A stretch of DNA of 16,426 nucleotides. It comes from Tissierellia bacterium (GTDB lineage Bacteria; Bacillota_A; Clostridia; Tissierellales; Peptoniphilaceae). A program made the translations under genes and the position numbers. Below, piece by piece: positions 6,370 to 14,834 of the stretch. The stretch covers positions 1-16,426 of the forward strand of contig JAAYEN010000285.1 of the NCBI GenBank assembly GCA_012728775.1, written 5' to 3'. The notes under the pieces are model-generated. The model searched no databases. It saw only the letters and a program-made list of their open reading frames with translations, and was not told where the DNA came from. Each line of letters opens with the position of its first letter. Position 1 is the stretch's first letter.

Positions 6370-7548
6370 ATGAAGATTTTTGGTATAGTAGCAGAATTTA
6401 ATCCATTTCACAATGGACATAAGTATTTGATTGAGCAAATTCAAAGTAAACATAATCCTGATTTAATAATAAGTGTTTTAAGTTCATCATTTGTACAAAG
6501 AGGTGATCCTAATATTATTTCAAAGTGGAAAAGAGCTGAAATAGCTTGTAAATACGGAAGTAATATCGTATTAGAGCTACCCTTTGTTTTTGCATGTCAA
6601 AACGCAGAAATTTTTGGAAAAGGTGCATTGAAAATACTTAATTCATGTGGTATTACAGATTTAGCTTTTGGTGTAGAAAATAATAATATAGATGATTTGA
6701 TAAGAATATCAAAAATCCTCCTGTCTGAAGATAAAAATATAAAATCTAATATAAAAAAATCATTAAAAGAAGGTAATTCTTATATAAATTCCAGAAATAA
6801 AGCTTATTTAAAAGCAGGATATTTAAGCGATTCTGATATAAATATCTTGTCTAAATCAAATAATATATTAGCAATTGAATATATTAAAGCTGGATTAAAT
6901 CTAAATCCAAACCTAAACTATAATCCAATTAAAAGATATAAGTCCCATCACGATACAGAAGATGTAGTTGAAGGATACACTTCTGCATCTAATATAAGAA
7001 AAATTTTTATTGATAAGGGTGAAATAGATGAATTTGTACCAATTGAAACATATAATCAATTATTAAAAGAAAAAATTTATAATAATAAAATGCTCCATAA
7101 TATCTTTAAATTTGATGCCCTAGAATCAGACTACAATATAAGAAACGCTCTAGAATATGAACCAGGTATAGAAAATAGGATTATTAATTTTTTAGATAAT
7201 TCTAACTCAATAGATGAATTAGCAAATTTAGTATCAAGTAAAAGAATTACAAAAGCAAGAATACGTAGAATAATTATCAATTCTTTAGTCCGTGTTAATA
7301 AGAATCATATTTTTAATGCACTAAATAATGAAAGTTATATTAGAATTTTAGCCCTTGATTCTAGAGGAAGAAATTATTTAAAAAACTTAAAACAGGATTA
7401 TATTACTAATTTTAAAGAAATAAAAAAAGCTCCAACATCTATACAAAAAATTGCAAAAATAGAAGTTAAAGCTTCAAATCTATACTCAATTATTAGTGAT
7501 GAAAAATTATATCAAGATTATACAACTAATCCAGTTATCATACCATAA
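6370..7548 (+). CDS. tmcAL: tRNA(Met) cytidine acetate ligase (YlbM family)
   Basis: A 392-residue nucleotidylyltransferase-fold enzyme. The family uses acetate and ATP, through an acetyl-adenylate, to acetylate the wobble cytidine (ac4C34) of elongator tRNA-Met, which prevents misreading of AUA codons. Visible motifs are VAEFNPFHNGH with the HxGH-type signature at 14-17, SSSFVQRGDPNIISKW (38-53) and the distal SASNIRK (about 205-211), equivalent to the ATP-binding ISTxxIR motif. Length is typical. The ATG at 6370 has AAAAGGGA 7 bases upstream. It is the only plus-strand gene, divergent from ackA and convergent with thiN with one base between stops. Its neighbourhood (ackA, yceD, rpmF) resembles the ylbM-ylbN-rpmF cluster of Bacillus. 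The gene is rich in ATA codons, the codons whose reading this enzyme protects. Confidence 0.93.
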   Translation: MKIFGIVAEFNPFHNGHKYLIEQIQSKHNPDLIISVLSSSFVQRGDPNIISKWKRAEIACKYGSNIVLELPFVFACQNAEIFGKGALKILNSCGITDLAFGVENNNIDDLIRISKILLSEDKNIKSNIKKSLKEGNSYINSRNKAYLKAGYLSDSDINILSKSNNILAIEYIKAGLNLNPNLNYNPIKRYKSHHDTEDVVEGYTSASNIRKIFIDKGEIDEFVPIETYNQLLKEKIYNNKMLHNIFKFDALESDYNIRNALEYEPGIENRIINFLDNSNSIDELANLVSSKRITKARIRRIIINSLVRVNKNHIFNALNNESYIRILALDSRGRNYLKNLKQDYITNFKEIKKAPTSIQKIAKIEVKASNLYSIISDEKLYQDYTTNPVIIP

Positions 7549-7549
7549 A

Positions 7550-8173
7550 TTAATCTATACTTTGAATAACTAAGGAATAATCGCTAACTTCAACATTAGC
7601 AACAAATTCATTTATTTCATTACTAATGCACAAACTATCCATAAAAGAAACTTGCTTATTTGTTAATGGATATTTCACTCCAGAGATACTAACTTCTGTA
7701 TTATTAGATAATGGAATTATAGAAAGGTATTTGTAATGTGTTTTTTGTACTTCCTTTTTACCTCTTATTAGTATTATTTCGTTGTTATTATCGATAATTT
7801 TCCCATCAATTCCATTATTATATAAAATCCTTAGTAAAAAAATATTCGTGATAGTATGATCAAGTCTAGTACCAGTCGCTCCAAAAATTGTAACTTTTTT
7901 TGATCCAAGTTCAATTGCTTTATTAATTGCTATATGTAGATCAGTAAAATCTTTCTCTTTAGGAAATTGAATAATATCAGGAGTTTTCACTTCATTGATG
8001 TCGTATTCTATGGAGTCAAAATCTCCAATTAAATAATCTACTTTTACATCTAGTTGAATTAGATAGTCATATCCACTATCAGCAGCAATTATATAGTCTA
8101 CATCTTTAGCTATCTCATTAAAAATTTCCTTTTTAGGAAATTGACCTCCGGCAACTATGACTGTGCTAATCAT
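7550..8173 (-). CDS. thiN: Thiamine pyrophosphokinase
   Basis: A 207-residue enzyme that transfers pyrophosphate from ATP to thiamine to make thiamine diphosphate, the cofactor of transketolase and pyruvate:ferredoxin oxidoreductase. Motifs in order are AADSG (30-34), GDFDS (50-54), KDFTD (74-78), GATGTRLDH (98-106) and SNE (184-186) near the thiamine-binding C-terminal beta domain. Length is normal. The start overlaps the rpe stop by 8 bases (ATGATTAG), with AAGGA 6 bases upstream. It is the last gene of the long minus-strand operon. Its stop is one base from the stop of convergent tmcAL, and I see no terminator between them. Confidence 0.95.
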   Translation of the reverse strand: MISTVIVAGGQFPKKEIFNEIAKDVDYIIAADSGYDYLIQLDVKVDYLIGDFDSIEYDINEVKTPDIIQFPKEKDFTDLHIAINKAIELGSKKVTIFGATGTRLDHTITNIFLLRILYNNGIDGKIIDNNNEIILIRGKKEVQKTHYKYLSIIPLSNNTEVSISGVKYPLTNKQVSFMDSLCISNEINEFVANVEVSDYSLVIQSID

Positions 8174-8816
8174 TTAATATCCTTAAAAATTCCTTTGCAT
8201 TTTCTTCAGCCTTTATTCCGTCAAAAATAGCAGAACCAACAACTACAGCAGTGGCACCTGCTTCAATTACATCCTTTACATTATTTAATTTAATTCCACC
8301 ATCTACTTCCAATATAATATCTTTACCTTTTATCATATCACTGGTTTGTTTAATTTTGTCCAAAATACTAGGAATAAAACTTTGACCTCCAAAGCCTGGA
8401 TTAACACTCATGATAAGAATTAAATCGATGTCATCTAGTAGATACTCTAAATTAATTATTGGAGTAGCAGGATTTAAAGAAATACCTGCCTTTTTCCCAA
8501 GGGATTTAATTAACTGAATTTGCCTATGAACATGTGATGTAGCCTCAGGATGGATGGTTATATAATCACAACCTGCTTTTGCAAAATCTTCTATTAAATA
8601 TTCTGGATTCTTTACCATTAAATGGGCATCTAAAGTAAAATCGTATCTTTTTTGTATATCAGATATTATTTTAGGACCAAAAGAAATATTTGGCACAAAA
8701 TTTCCGTCCATTATGTCAAGATGTAAAAATTTAACACCTGCTCTATCAATTGCGTCTAAGTCACTTTCTAAATCTAAAAAATTCGCCGTCATTATGGATG
8801 GTGACAATATATTCAA
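8166..8816 (-). CDS. rpe: Ribulose-phosphate 3-epimerase
   Basis: A 216-residue TIM-barrel enzyme interconverting ribulose 5-phosphate and xylulose 5-phosphate in the pentose phosphate pathway. Metal ligands expected in the family are present: H32 and D34 in FLHLDIMDG, H65 in LDAHLMV and D172 in LEVDGGI. The phosphate-binding segments SVNPGFGGQ and VVGSAIF are also present. The start codon is TTG at 8816. It has a strong GGAGG (8826-8830) 9 bases upstream, and the N-terminus (NILSPSIMTANF) aligns directly with the usual family start, leaving no room for an upstream ATG before the rsgA stop. The gap to rsgA is 6 bases. The pairing rsgA-rpe-thiN is common in Gram-positive bacteria. Confidence 0.96.
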   Translation of the reverse strand: MNILSPSIMTANFLDLESDLDAIDRAGVKFLHLDIMDGNFVPNISFGPKIISDIQKRYDFTLDAHLMVKNPEYLIEDFAKAGCDYITIHPEATSHVHRQIQLIKSLGKKAGISLNPATPIINLEYLLDDIDLILIMSVNPGFGGQSFIPSILDKIKQTSDMIKGKDIILEVDGGIKLNNVKDVIEAGATAVVVGSAIFDGIKAEENAKEFLRILND

Positions 8817-8822
8817 TACTAA

Positions 8823-9689
8823 TTACCTCCTTTTACTAATTTCTTCATTAAAATATAAATAATTTTGATATCGAAAATCTGCTAATTTCCCCTCATCTAG
8901 AGCTAACTTAACAACACATTGAGGTTCATTAATATGCATACAGTTTGAAAATTTACACATACCAAAATTTTCAAATTCAAAATATAATCTTTCTAATTCA
9001 AAAATATCTGTAATAAAATCTAAAACTAAAGAACTAAATCCAGGCGTATCTACTATATATGAATCTTTATTATATTCTAAAAGTTCCACATGACGAGTTG
9101 TGTGTTTGCCTCTACTAGTCTTTTTACTAACTTGACCGGTCTCTAATTTTAAATCAGTTAAATGTGAAATTAATGTAGATTTTCCTACTCCACTCGTTCC
9201 CATGAATACAATAGTTTTTTTAGATATTAAGTTCTTTATCTCTTCTATAGACTTTTTATCATCACAAGATGTTACGTGTACTTCGAACCCTGCCTCTTCG
9301 TAATTTTTAGCTAATATACTTGCTCCTACAGAATCCAAATCAGATTTATTAATAATTAATTTAGGCTCAACACCATTATATCTAGATAATAGTATCATTC
9401 TATCTATTAGCTGAGTATTATATTTGGGTTCTTTGATACTTACAATTAATAAAACCTCATCTACATTGGAAACAGGTGGTCTTAAAAATAAATTTTTCCT
9501 ATCAATAATATCTTTAATATAAGCTTTATTATCATCAGTTAATTCAAACTCAACATAATCTCCTACAGTTGGAGTTAAGTTTCTAATTCTAAATAGAGAA
9601 CTGGCTCTTGATTCATAAATTGTATCATCAGAGGATTTTACATAGTAAAATCCTCCAATACCTTTTAAAATTCTACCTCTTTTTATCAT
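8823..9689 (-). CDS. rsgA: Ribosome small subunit-dependent GTPase RsgA
   Basis: A 288-residue circularly permuted GTPase that binds the 30S subunit late in assembly and is stimulated by it. The N-terminal OB fold covers about residues 1-68. The GTPase motifs come in the permuted order: G4 NKSD (114-117), G1 GTSGVGKS (164-171), the G2 region GKHTTRH (194-200) and G3 DTPG (214-217). A C-terminal zinc finger uses C245, C250, H252 and C258. The ATG overlaps the kinase gene stop by 4 bases (ATGA). In other Gram-positive bacteria RsgA is a reported target of the PASTA kinase encoded next to it, so the linkage may be functional (inference). Confidence 0.97.
   Translation of the reverse strand: MIKRGRILKGIGGFYYVKSSDDTIYESRASSLFRIRNLTPTVGDYVEFELTDDNKAYIKDIIDRKNLFLRPPVSNVDEVLLIVSIKEPKYNTQLIDRMILLSRYNGVEPKLIINKSDLDSVGASILAKNYEEAGFEVHVTSCDDKKSIEEIKNLISKKTIVFMGTSGVGKSTLISHLTDLKLETGQVSKKTSRGKHTTRHVELLEYNKDSYIVDTPGFSSLVLDFITDIFELERLYFEFENFGMCKFSNCMHINEPQCVVKLALDEGKLADFRYQNYLYFNEEISKRR
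8826..8830 (-). promoter_or_regulatory. Ribosome binding site supporting the TTG start of rpe
   Basis: GGAGG on the minus strand covers the base just before the rsgA stop codon and its last codons. It is 9 bases from the TTG at 8816 and is the main evidence that the TTG is the true start. Confidence 0.75.
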
Positions 9690-11755
9690 GGCTTAGTTTT
9701 ATCCAATACTCCATCAATAAAAACTTGATATACGGCATTTTCAGAGCCTGTAAAAGAAATAACTCTTAGCCCTTCAGATGAATAATGTGTATTACTGTAA
9801 ATATCTTCAGAAGTATTTCCTTCAATACGTCTTACAGTTATTAAAGCGTGTCCTTTTGATTCAGGTATTTGAAAATCTATATCTACAGTCATTTTTCCTC
9901 CTCCATCCTCAGGAGGTTTAGGTTCTGCTGGTGGTTCTACTGGCTTAGGTTGTTCAGGAATTGTTGTAGGTGGCGTTTCTGGTTCTGGTTCTGGAACTGG
10001 CTCTTCTTGTACCGGTTCTTCAACTGGATCTGGTTCAACTGCTTTAGTTAGATTTACCACTGTTCCTAATTCCAATTCTTCACCTGCATCAAAAGATGCA
10101 TCGACAATCGTATCAGGAGAAAATCTATTGGTCTTAGTCTCACTAATCTTTCCTACCACTAATCCCACTGCCTCCAAAGCATCTTCAACGTGATCTATAC
10201 TTTGTCCTATAACTTCTGGCATTGGTACGGTTTCAACATCTATTTCTCTTCCCACATATATAGTTATCATAGAACCTTCTTCTAATTGTGAACCTGATAC
10301 AGGTTCTTGTTTAAGAACTTTATTAAAATCTTCCTCATCTTCTACGTCTTCAAATTTAAGATCAAAATCAAATCCATCAAGTCGAATTTTTTCAACAGCC
10401 TCTTCTAAACTCAAATCCACATATTCATTTACCAAAACAGTATCCTCAGTTACTGCTGACTCAGAGTTTATCGTTACCCTTACGATGTAATTGCTCTTAA
10501 CCATAGTATTTTTTTCTGGATTTTGATAAATTACATCTCCTGGTTCGAAATCATGGTTTATAGATTCTCCAGAAATTTCAAAACGAAGACCTTCAGCTTC
10601 TATAATTCGTTTAGCCTCTTCTACTTGAAATCCTATAATATCTGGTACCTTTATTTCCTCAGCATTACTTCGTCCTAGCCCCGGAAGTAAATTAGTAAAT
10701 ATAAAAAACAACAAACTAGTTACCACTAAAGCTGTTAAAATTCCACCTATAATTGGGCCTGCACTTCCTCCTTTATTATCACGAGAATTACTTTTTTGTT
10801 CAGCTCTAGGTTGATGAGATGTTTCTATTCCAGTCCTGCGTATTCTTCTTTGATCATCTACAGATATATTATTCTCTTTTCTAACTTTAGTCATGGGTAA
10901 TACTAAAGTATCTGACATCTCCAAGTCTATTTTTTTTTCTAAAGATTTAAGATCGTCAATTACTTCTATTAAATTATTATATCTATCAGATGGGATTTTA
11001 TTTGTCATCTTTAAAATAATATCATCCATCTGTTTTGGTATATCTGAATTTAAACTGGATGGTAATTTAATTTTTTCATGAACTTGTTTTAATGCAATAC
11101 TTATAGGGTTATCTCCGTCAAATGGTAGCTCACCTGTGAGCATTTCAAACAAAACAATACCCAATGAATATATATCTGATCTTTCATCTGATTTTTCACC
11201 TCTCGCTTGTTCAGGAGAAAAATAATGAACTGACCCCATAATGTCCCGTTCAGTGTTAGTGTTTCTATTTGTTCCTTGGGCTATCCCAAAATCAGTTACT
11301 TTGGGTAAATTATCTCTATTAATAATGATATTTTGTGGTTTAATATCTCGGTGTATTATTCCATTGTCATGGGCACAAAGAATTGCTTCAGATATTTGTA
11401 TACCGTAGTTTAAAGTTTCTGAAAGAATTAATTTTCCTTTTTCAATAATTAAATCTTTTAAAGTTTTACCGTTAACAATTTCCATAACAATATAATAATC
11501 GTTTTGGCCTTCTATCTCGTCATAACCTACATCGAAGACACCCACAATATTTGGGTGGTTTAATCTAGCAGCTGAATGTGATTCTTTTTTAAAATTTTCA
11601 ACAAATTCTTCATCATCAACAAATTCTTGTCTTAAAATTTTTATTGCTACTTCTCTATCTAATCTATTATCATGAGCTTTATAAACGTGAGCCATTCCTC
11701 CCCCGCCTATCCGCTCTTCAATAATATATCTATCACTTAATATTTTTCCTATCAT
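9686..11755 (-). CDS. prkC: PASTA-domain serine/threonine protein kinase (PrkC/StkP type)
   Basis: A 689-residue single-pass membrane kinase that senses cell-wall material and phosphorylates cytoplasmic proteins controlling growth, division and dormancy exit. The kinase domain (about 1-275) has the glycine loop GGGGMAHV (17-24), K39, the catalytic loop HRDIKPQN (135-142), DFG (155-157) and a Thr-rich activation segment (about 160-175). A basic juxtamembrane linker follows, then one hydrophobic segment (about 335-357). Outside are three PASTA repeats (about 366-432, 436-505 and 509-573) and a Pro/Glu-rich spacer (574-617). A final beta-rich domain (621-689) resembles the C-terminal extension of clostridial homologues. 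The ATG lies 9 bases after the phosphatase stop; AAGGTGAT overlaps that stop. Phosphatase and rsgA flank it in the usual order. Confidence 0.97.
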   Translation of the reverse strand: MIGKILSDRYIIEERIGGGGMAHVYKAHDNRLDREVAIKILRQEFVDDEEFVENFKKESHSAARLNHPNIVGVFDVGYDEIEGQNDYYIVMEIVNGKTLKDLIIEKGKLILSETLNYGIQISEAILCAHDNGIIHRDIKPQNIIINRDNLPKVTDFGIAQGTNRNTNTERDIMGSVHYFSPEQARGEKSDERSDIYSLGIVLFEMLTGELPFDGDNPISIALKQVHEKIKLPSSLNSDIPKQMDDIILKMTNKIPSDRYNNLIEVIDDLKSLEKKIDLEMSDTLVLPMTKVRKENNISVDDQRRIRRTGIETSHQPRAEQKSNSRDNKGGSAGPIIGGILTALVVTSLLFFIFTNLLPGLGRSNAEEIKVPDIIGFQVEEAKRIIEAEGLRFEISGESINHDFEPGDVIYQNPEKNTMVKSNYIVRVTINSESAVTEDTVLVNEYVDLSLEEAVEKIRLDGFDFDLKFEDVEDEEDFNKVLKQEPVSGSQLEEGSMITIYVGREIDVETVPMPEVIGQSIDHVEDALEAVGLVVGKISETKTNRFSPDTIVDASFDAGEELELGTVVNLTKAVEPDPVEEPVQEEPVPEPEPETPPTTIPEQPKPVEPPAEPKPPEDGGGKMTVDIDFQIPESKGHALITVRRIEGNTSEDIYSNTHYSSEGLRVISFTGSENAVYQVFIDGVLDKTKP

Positions 11756-11764
11756 TTTATCACC

Positions 11765-12490
11765 TTAAACTTGAAGTATAATCAACGTAATATTATCTTT
11801 ACCGCCAGCTTCTAGAGCAATCTCTAAAAGTTTTGCGCTAATTTTTGATGGTGTTTTTTGTTCGTTAATTGTATTCAATATCTCTTCATTTGTTGCCATA
11901 TCAGTTAATCCATCTGTACACATGAGAATATATTCTCCTTTGCCATAGTTGTATTGGACTAAACTTATGTCTATATTAGAATCTGTTCCTATAGCATTAG
12001 TAATAATGTTTTTCTTTGGATGATTTATTGCTTCACTTGGAGTAATTTCCCCTAGTTTTAATAGTCTATTGACAATAGTATCATCTTCTGTTAATTGCCT
12101 AATTTCTCTATCATTTACAGCATATGTTCGACTATCCCCCACATGACCAATGAGCATAGAGTCATGATAAACATAAAGTGCTGTTAAAGTAGTGCCCATT
12201 CCAGCATACTCATCGGCAGAGTTAGACATATCATAAACTTCATCATTGGCATTTGAAATAGCTTTTATCATATCTGATTCTAGTTCATCTAAATTATCAT
12301 AATTCTCAATTGTTTTAATTGTGTTTTTTATTACATCAACTGCCATTTTACTAGCTATTTCGCCAAAATTATGTCCTCCAATTCCATCAGCAACGATAAA
12401 AAGAGGAAAATTTTCTTTCTCAGAGATGTAATAACTATCTTCATTATTATTTCTAACTTTGCCTACATTTGATACAGCATCAAACTTCAT
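11765..12490 (-). CDS. prpC: PP2C-type Stp1/PrpC protein phosphatase
   Basis: A 241-residue metal-dependent phosphatase that removes phosphate from substrates of the adjacent PASTA kinase and from the kinase itself. Family motifs are NNNEDS (14-19), VADGIGGH with D35 and G36, GHVGDSR, CTDGLTD (aspartate at 193) and GGKDNIT (aspartate at 232), the metal ligands of the active site. The longest frame starts at a GTG at 12499. I prefer the ATG at 12490, because AAGGTGG (12496-12502) lies 5 bases upstream of it but overlaps the GTG, and the protein then begins MKFDAVSNVGKVR like its relatives. It overlaps the rlmN stop by 11 bases. rlmN-phosphatase-kinase-rsgA is a conserved Gram-positive order. 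Confidence 0.96.
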   Translation of the reverse strand: MKFDAVSNVGKVRNNNEDSYYISEKENFPLFIVADGIGGHNFGEIASKMAVDVIKNTIKTIENYDNLDELESDMIKAISNANDEVYDMSNSADEYAGMGTTLTALYVYHDSMLIGHVGDSRTYAVNDREIRQLTEDDTIVNRLLKLGEITPSEAINHPKKNIITNAIGTDSNIDISLVQYNYGKGEYILMCTDGLTDMATNEEILNTINEQKTPSKISAKLLEIALEAGGKDNITLIILQV

Positions 12491-13529
12491 CAAGTCCACC
12501 TTCTTTTAAGTAGTGTATTTTTAATTGACCACAAGAAGCAGAGATATCACTGCCTAATTCTCTTCTTAAGGTCACATTAATATTATTTTTTTCTAATTTA
12601 TTCTTAAAATGCATTGCTGCGTCCTTTGATTTTACCTTATTATATTCATTAATTGAGTTTAAAGCAATTAAATTTACTATATAATTTAATCCCGAAAGAT
12701 TTTTCTTAATCAATTCCACATCTTCATCCCTATCATTTTCTCCGGGAATAACTGTATATTCAAAAGAAATTCTATTATTTGTTATTTCCCCATATTTCCT
12801 AATTGCATTCATCAATTCTTGAACATTATATTTTTTGTTAATGGGCATAATACTTCCTCTTATATCATTATCAAAACTATGAATAGAAATTGCTAAATTT
12901 ACAGGCATTTTTTCATTTGCTAATTCGATTATTTTATTAGCTAAGCCACAGGTAGAGATTGTCATATTCCTCATTGAAATATTTCTCCCCTTTTCATCAT
13001 TAAGTATTTTTAAAGCTTTTATTACATTATTATAATTATCAAAAGGTTCTCCACTTCCCATTAAGACAATATTTTTGATTATTGTGTTAAAATGTTTTTC
13101 TGCAGCATAAACTTGTCCAGCTATTTCACCAGAATCTAAATTTCTTTCTAGTCCATTTTTTGTAGATGCACAAAAAGAACAACCCATTCGACAACCCACT
13201 TGAGTAGATATACATAAGGTTTTTCCATGGTGATATTCCATTAAAACTCCTTCGATAATATTGTTATCATCTAACAAATAAAGCATTTTCTTTGTATTAT
13301 CTATTTTAGAATTAAAGGTTTTTAGAATCTTTATTTTTCTAATATCGGAATTGGTTTTTATTTTTTCCCTGTCACCTTTTGAAATTTGAAACAAATCATC
13401 TATATTTTCTATACCATTTTTGTGAATTCCACGAAAAATCTGATCAGCTCTAAATCTTTTTAATCCCAAAGAAATTACATATTCTTCTAACTCTCGATAG
13501 ATTTTATTATTAATATATATTTTATTCAT
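12480..13529 (-). CDS. rlmN: Dual-specificity 23S rRNA/tRNA adenine C2-methyltransferase RlmN
   Basis: A 349-residue radical SAM enzyme that methylates C2 of A2503 in 23S rRNA and of A37 in some tRNAs. The cluster cysteines are C113-x3-C117-x2-C120 in QVGCRMGCSFCAS. The second catalytic cysteine is C333 in GSDISASCGQL, and the conserved acid before the cluster is E93. The segment VLMGSGEPFDNYNNV and the MPINKKY loop are diagnostic. Absence of a resistance-associated Cfr signature, plus the gene neighbourhood, favours RlmN over Cfr. The ATG overlaps the rsmB stop by 8 bases (ATGAATAA), and the stop overlaps the phosphatase start. Confidence 0.96.
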   Translation of the reverse strand: MNKIYINNKIYRELEEYVISLGLKRFRADQIFRGIHKNGIENIDDLFQISKGDREKIKTNSDIRKIKILKTFNSKIDNTKKMLYLLDDNNIIEGVLMEYHHGKTLCISTQVGCRMGCSFCASTKNGLERNLDSGEIAGQVYAAEKHFNTIIKNIVLMGSGEPFDNYNNVIKALKILNDEKGRNISMRNMTISTCGLANKIIELANEKMPVNLAISIHSFDNDIRGSIMPINKKYNVQELMNAIRKYGEITNNRISFEYTVIPGENDRDEDVELIKKNLSGLNYIVNLIALNSINEYNKVKSKDAAMHFKNKLEKNNINVTLRRELGSDISASCGQLKIHYLKEGGLDEV

Positions 13530-14808
13530 TTTTTATCATAACTCCTATTGTAAAACCATCAGAGTCAAAATCTAAAGGTGAAATTTTCTTTATTTTTTTC
13601 TTTAATGAAAAGTTCTTATTTTCTTTTAAAAATTCATATATTACTTCTTCATTTTCCATTAATGTAAACGTGCAAGTGCTATATACAAGTTTCCCACCAG
13701 GTTTTAAATAATCTTTTGCATTGTCTAGTATCTTTTTTTGAATGATACTTAAATCTTTCAAATCATCATAGGACTTTGTGTATTTAATCTGTGGAAATTT
13801 GGACATTAATCCTAAGGCACTACAAGGAGCATCTAGAATTATCAAATCAAAATTATTATTCATTTCCTCATTTTTATTAGTTGCATCATTTACAACTATT
13901 TTTATATCCTTAATATCTAATCGTTTAAAGTTATCATAAATAGTTTCTATCTTTTTTTCATTAATATCAGCAGCAGTATATTTTCCCTGACCTTTTAATA
14001 ATTCATATATATGGGAAATTTTTCCGCCTGGAGATGAGCATAAATCCAGTACATTTTCATATTTTTCATTTTCTATAGCTAATTGACCTACTAATTGGGA
14101 CGATTCAGATTGTACGTAAAATAACCCCTCTATGTAAGGGGTTGAGTCAAATATGCCTCTGGGATTTTCTATAAATAATCCGTCATTAGAAAATTTTGTT
14201 AATTCCACAACAAAACCTAGATTTTCTAATCTAGCTTTCAGATTTTCTCTTGTTATTTTAATGCTATTAGTTCTAATAACAAATTTACTTGGCTCGTTAA
14301 ACTTTATTAAAACATCTTCTAAAATCTGTAAGCCATAAACTTTCTCAATTTCTCTTACAATCCAAATTGGATAGGAATATTTAATCGAAAGCTTTTCTAT
14401 ATTAGTTTTGCATTCAATTTTTAAAAACTCATCTTTGTTTCGTATGAAATTCCTTAAGCTGCCATTTACAAAACCTACAGCTCCTTTATTACCATGTTTT
14501 TTAGCCAATTTCACGCTTTCGTTTACTACGGCAGATTCAGGAATATGCTCCATATATATTAATTGATACAAAGATAATCTCATAATATTTAGAATATCAG
14601 TATGAATTTTTGAAAATTTTATTTTAGATAGTTTTTTTATAATATAATCTATTCGAATCAAATATCTAATTGTGCCAAAACTAATACTTTTTATAAAACC
14701 ATATTCTTGTGGATCAATATTTTTTAGGTTCTCAATCAAATCAATTAAATCTTCATCTTCTTGTGCTTTCTTAATAATGTTTAATGCTTCTTCTCTTTGA
14801 TTAGTCAT
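13522..14808 (-). CDS. rsmB: 16S rRNA cytosine-967 C5-methyltransferase RsmB
   Basis: A 428-residue SAM-dependent enzyme that methylates C967 of 16S rRNA. The N-terminal NusB-like all-helical RNA-binding domain (about 1-130) includes the ESAVVNESVKLAKKHG segment. The methyltransferase domain has the SAM-binding motif DLCSSPGGK (255-263), the DAPCS motif (326-330) and the nucleophile C379 in YSTCTF; the tail DGFTIGVMIK is typical. The ATG at 14808 gives the expected N-terminus, but no Shine-Dalgarno sequence sits at normal distance: the only AAAGGA is 20 bases upstream and partly inside a hairpin (14816-14831). A GC-rich hairpin is embedded in the gene at 14123-14143. The gene follows the zinc peptidase by 26 bases and overlaps rlmN. 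Confidence 0.96.
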   Translation of the reverse strand: MTNQREEALNIIKKAQEDEDLIDLIENLKNIDPQEYGFIKSISFGTIRYLIRIDYIIKKLSKIKFSKIHTDILNIMRLSLYQLIYMEHIPESAVVNESVKLAKKHGNKGAVGFVNGSLRNFIRNKDEFLKIECKTNIEKLSIKYSYPIWIVREIEKVYGLQILEDVLIKFNEPSKFVIRTNSIKITRENLKARLENLGFVVELTKFSNDGLFIENPRGIFDSTPYIEGLFYVQSESSQLVGQLAIENEKYENVLDLCSSPGGKISHIYELLKGQGKYTAADINEKKIETIYDNFKRLDIKDIKIVVNDATNKNEEMNNNFDLIILDAPCSALGLMSKFPQIKYTKSYDDLKDLSIIQKKILDNAKDYLKPGGKLVYSTCTFTLMENEEVIYEFLKENKNFSLKKKIKKISPLDFDSDGFTIGVMIKNE

Positions 14809-14815
14809 AAAATCA

Positions 14816-14831
14816 GGATGCTATTGCATCC
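14816..14831 (-). other. Short hairpin between the zinc peptidase gene and rsmB
   Basis: GGATGC and GCATCC form a perfect 6-base-pair stem with the loop AATA on the minus strand. It fills most of the 26-base gap and is followed by TGATTTT and the rsmB ATG. Its left arm contains part of the only purine-rich ribosome-site candidate (AAAGGA). It is too short, with too few Ts after it, to be a confident terminator; it could tune rsmB translation (inference). Confidence 0.5.
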
Positions 14832-14834
14832 TTT

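Noticed and set aside
8119..8139. Hairpin AATTTCC/GGAAATT with following Ts inside the start of thiN, terminator-like on the coding strand
   Set aside because: The stem has only two G-C pairs at its inner end, the T-run is three bases, and it is fully explained by the codons for QFPKKEIF; too weak to call.
9869..10051. Plus-strand open frame rich in Trp and Phe opposite the kinase
   Set aside because: It is the complement of the Pro/Glu-rich spacer codons, with biased composition and no ribosome site.
10085..10100. Inverted repeat TGCATC/GATGCA in the kinase gene
   Set aside because: It arises from repeated Asp-Ala codons (DASFDA) in the third PASTA repeat; no T-run and no regulatory context.
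12480..13529. Cfr-type resistance methyltransferase instead of RlmN
   Set aside because: Neighbourhood (rsmB, PP2C phosphatase, PASTA kinase) and motifs match housekeeping RlmN; nothing suggests transfer.
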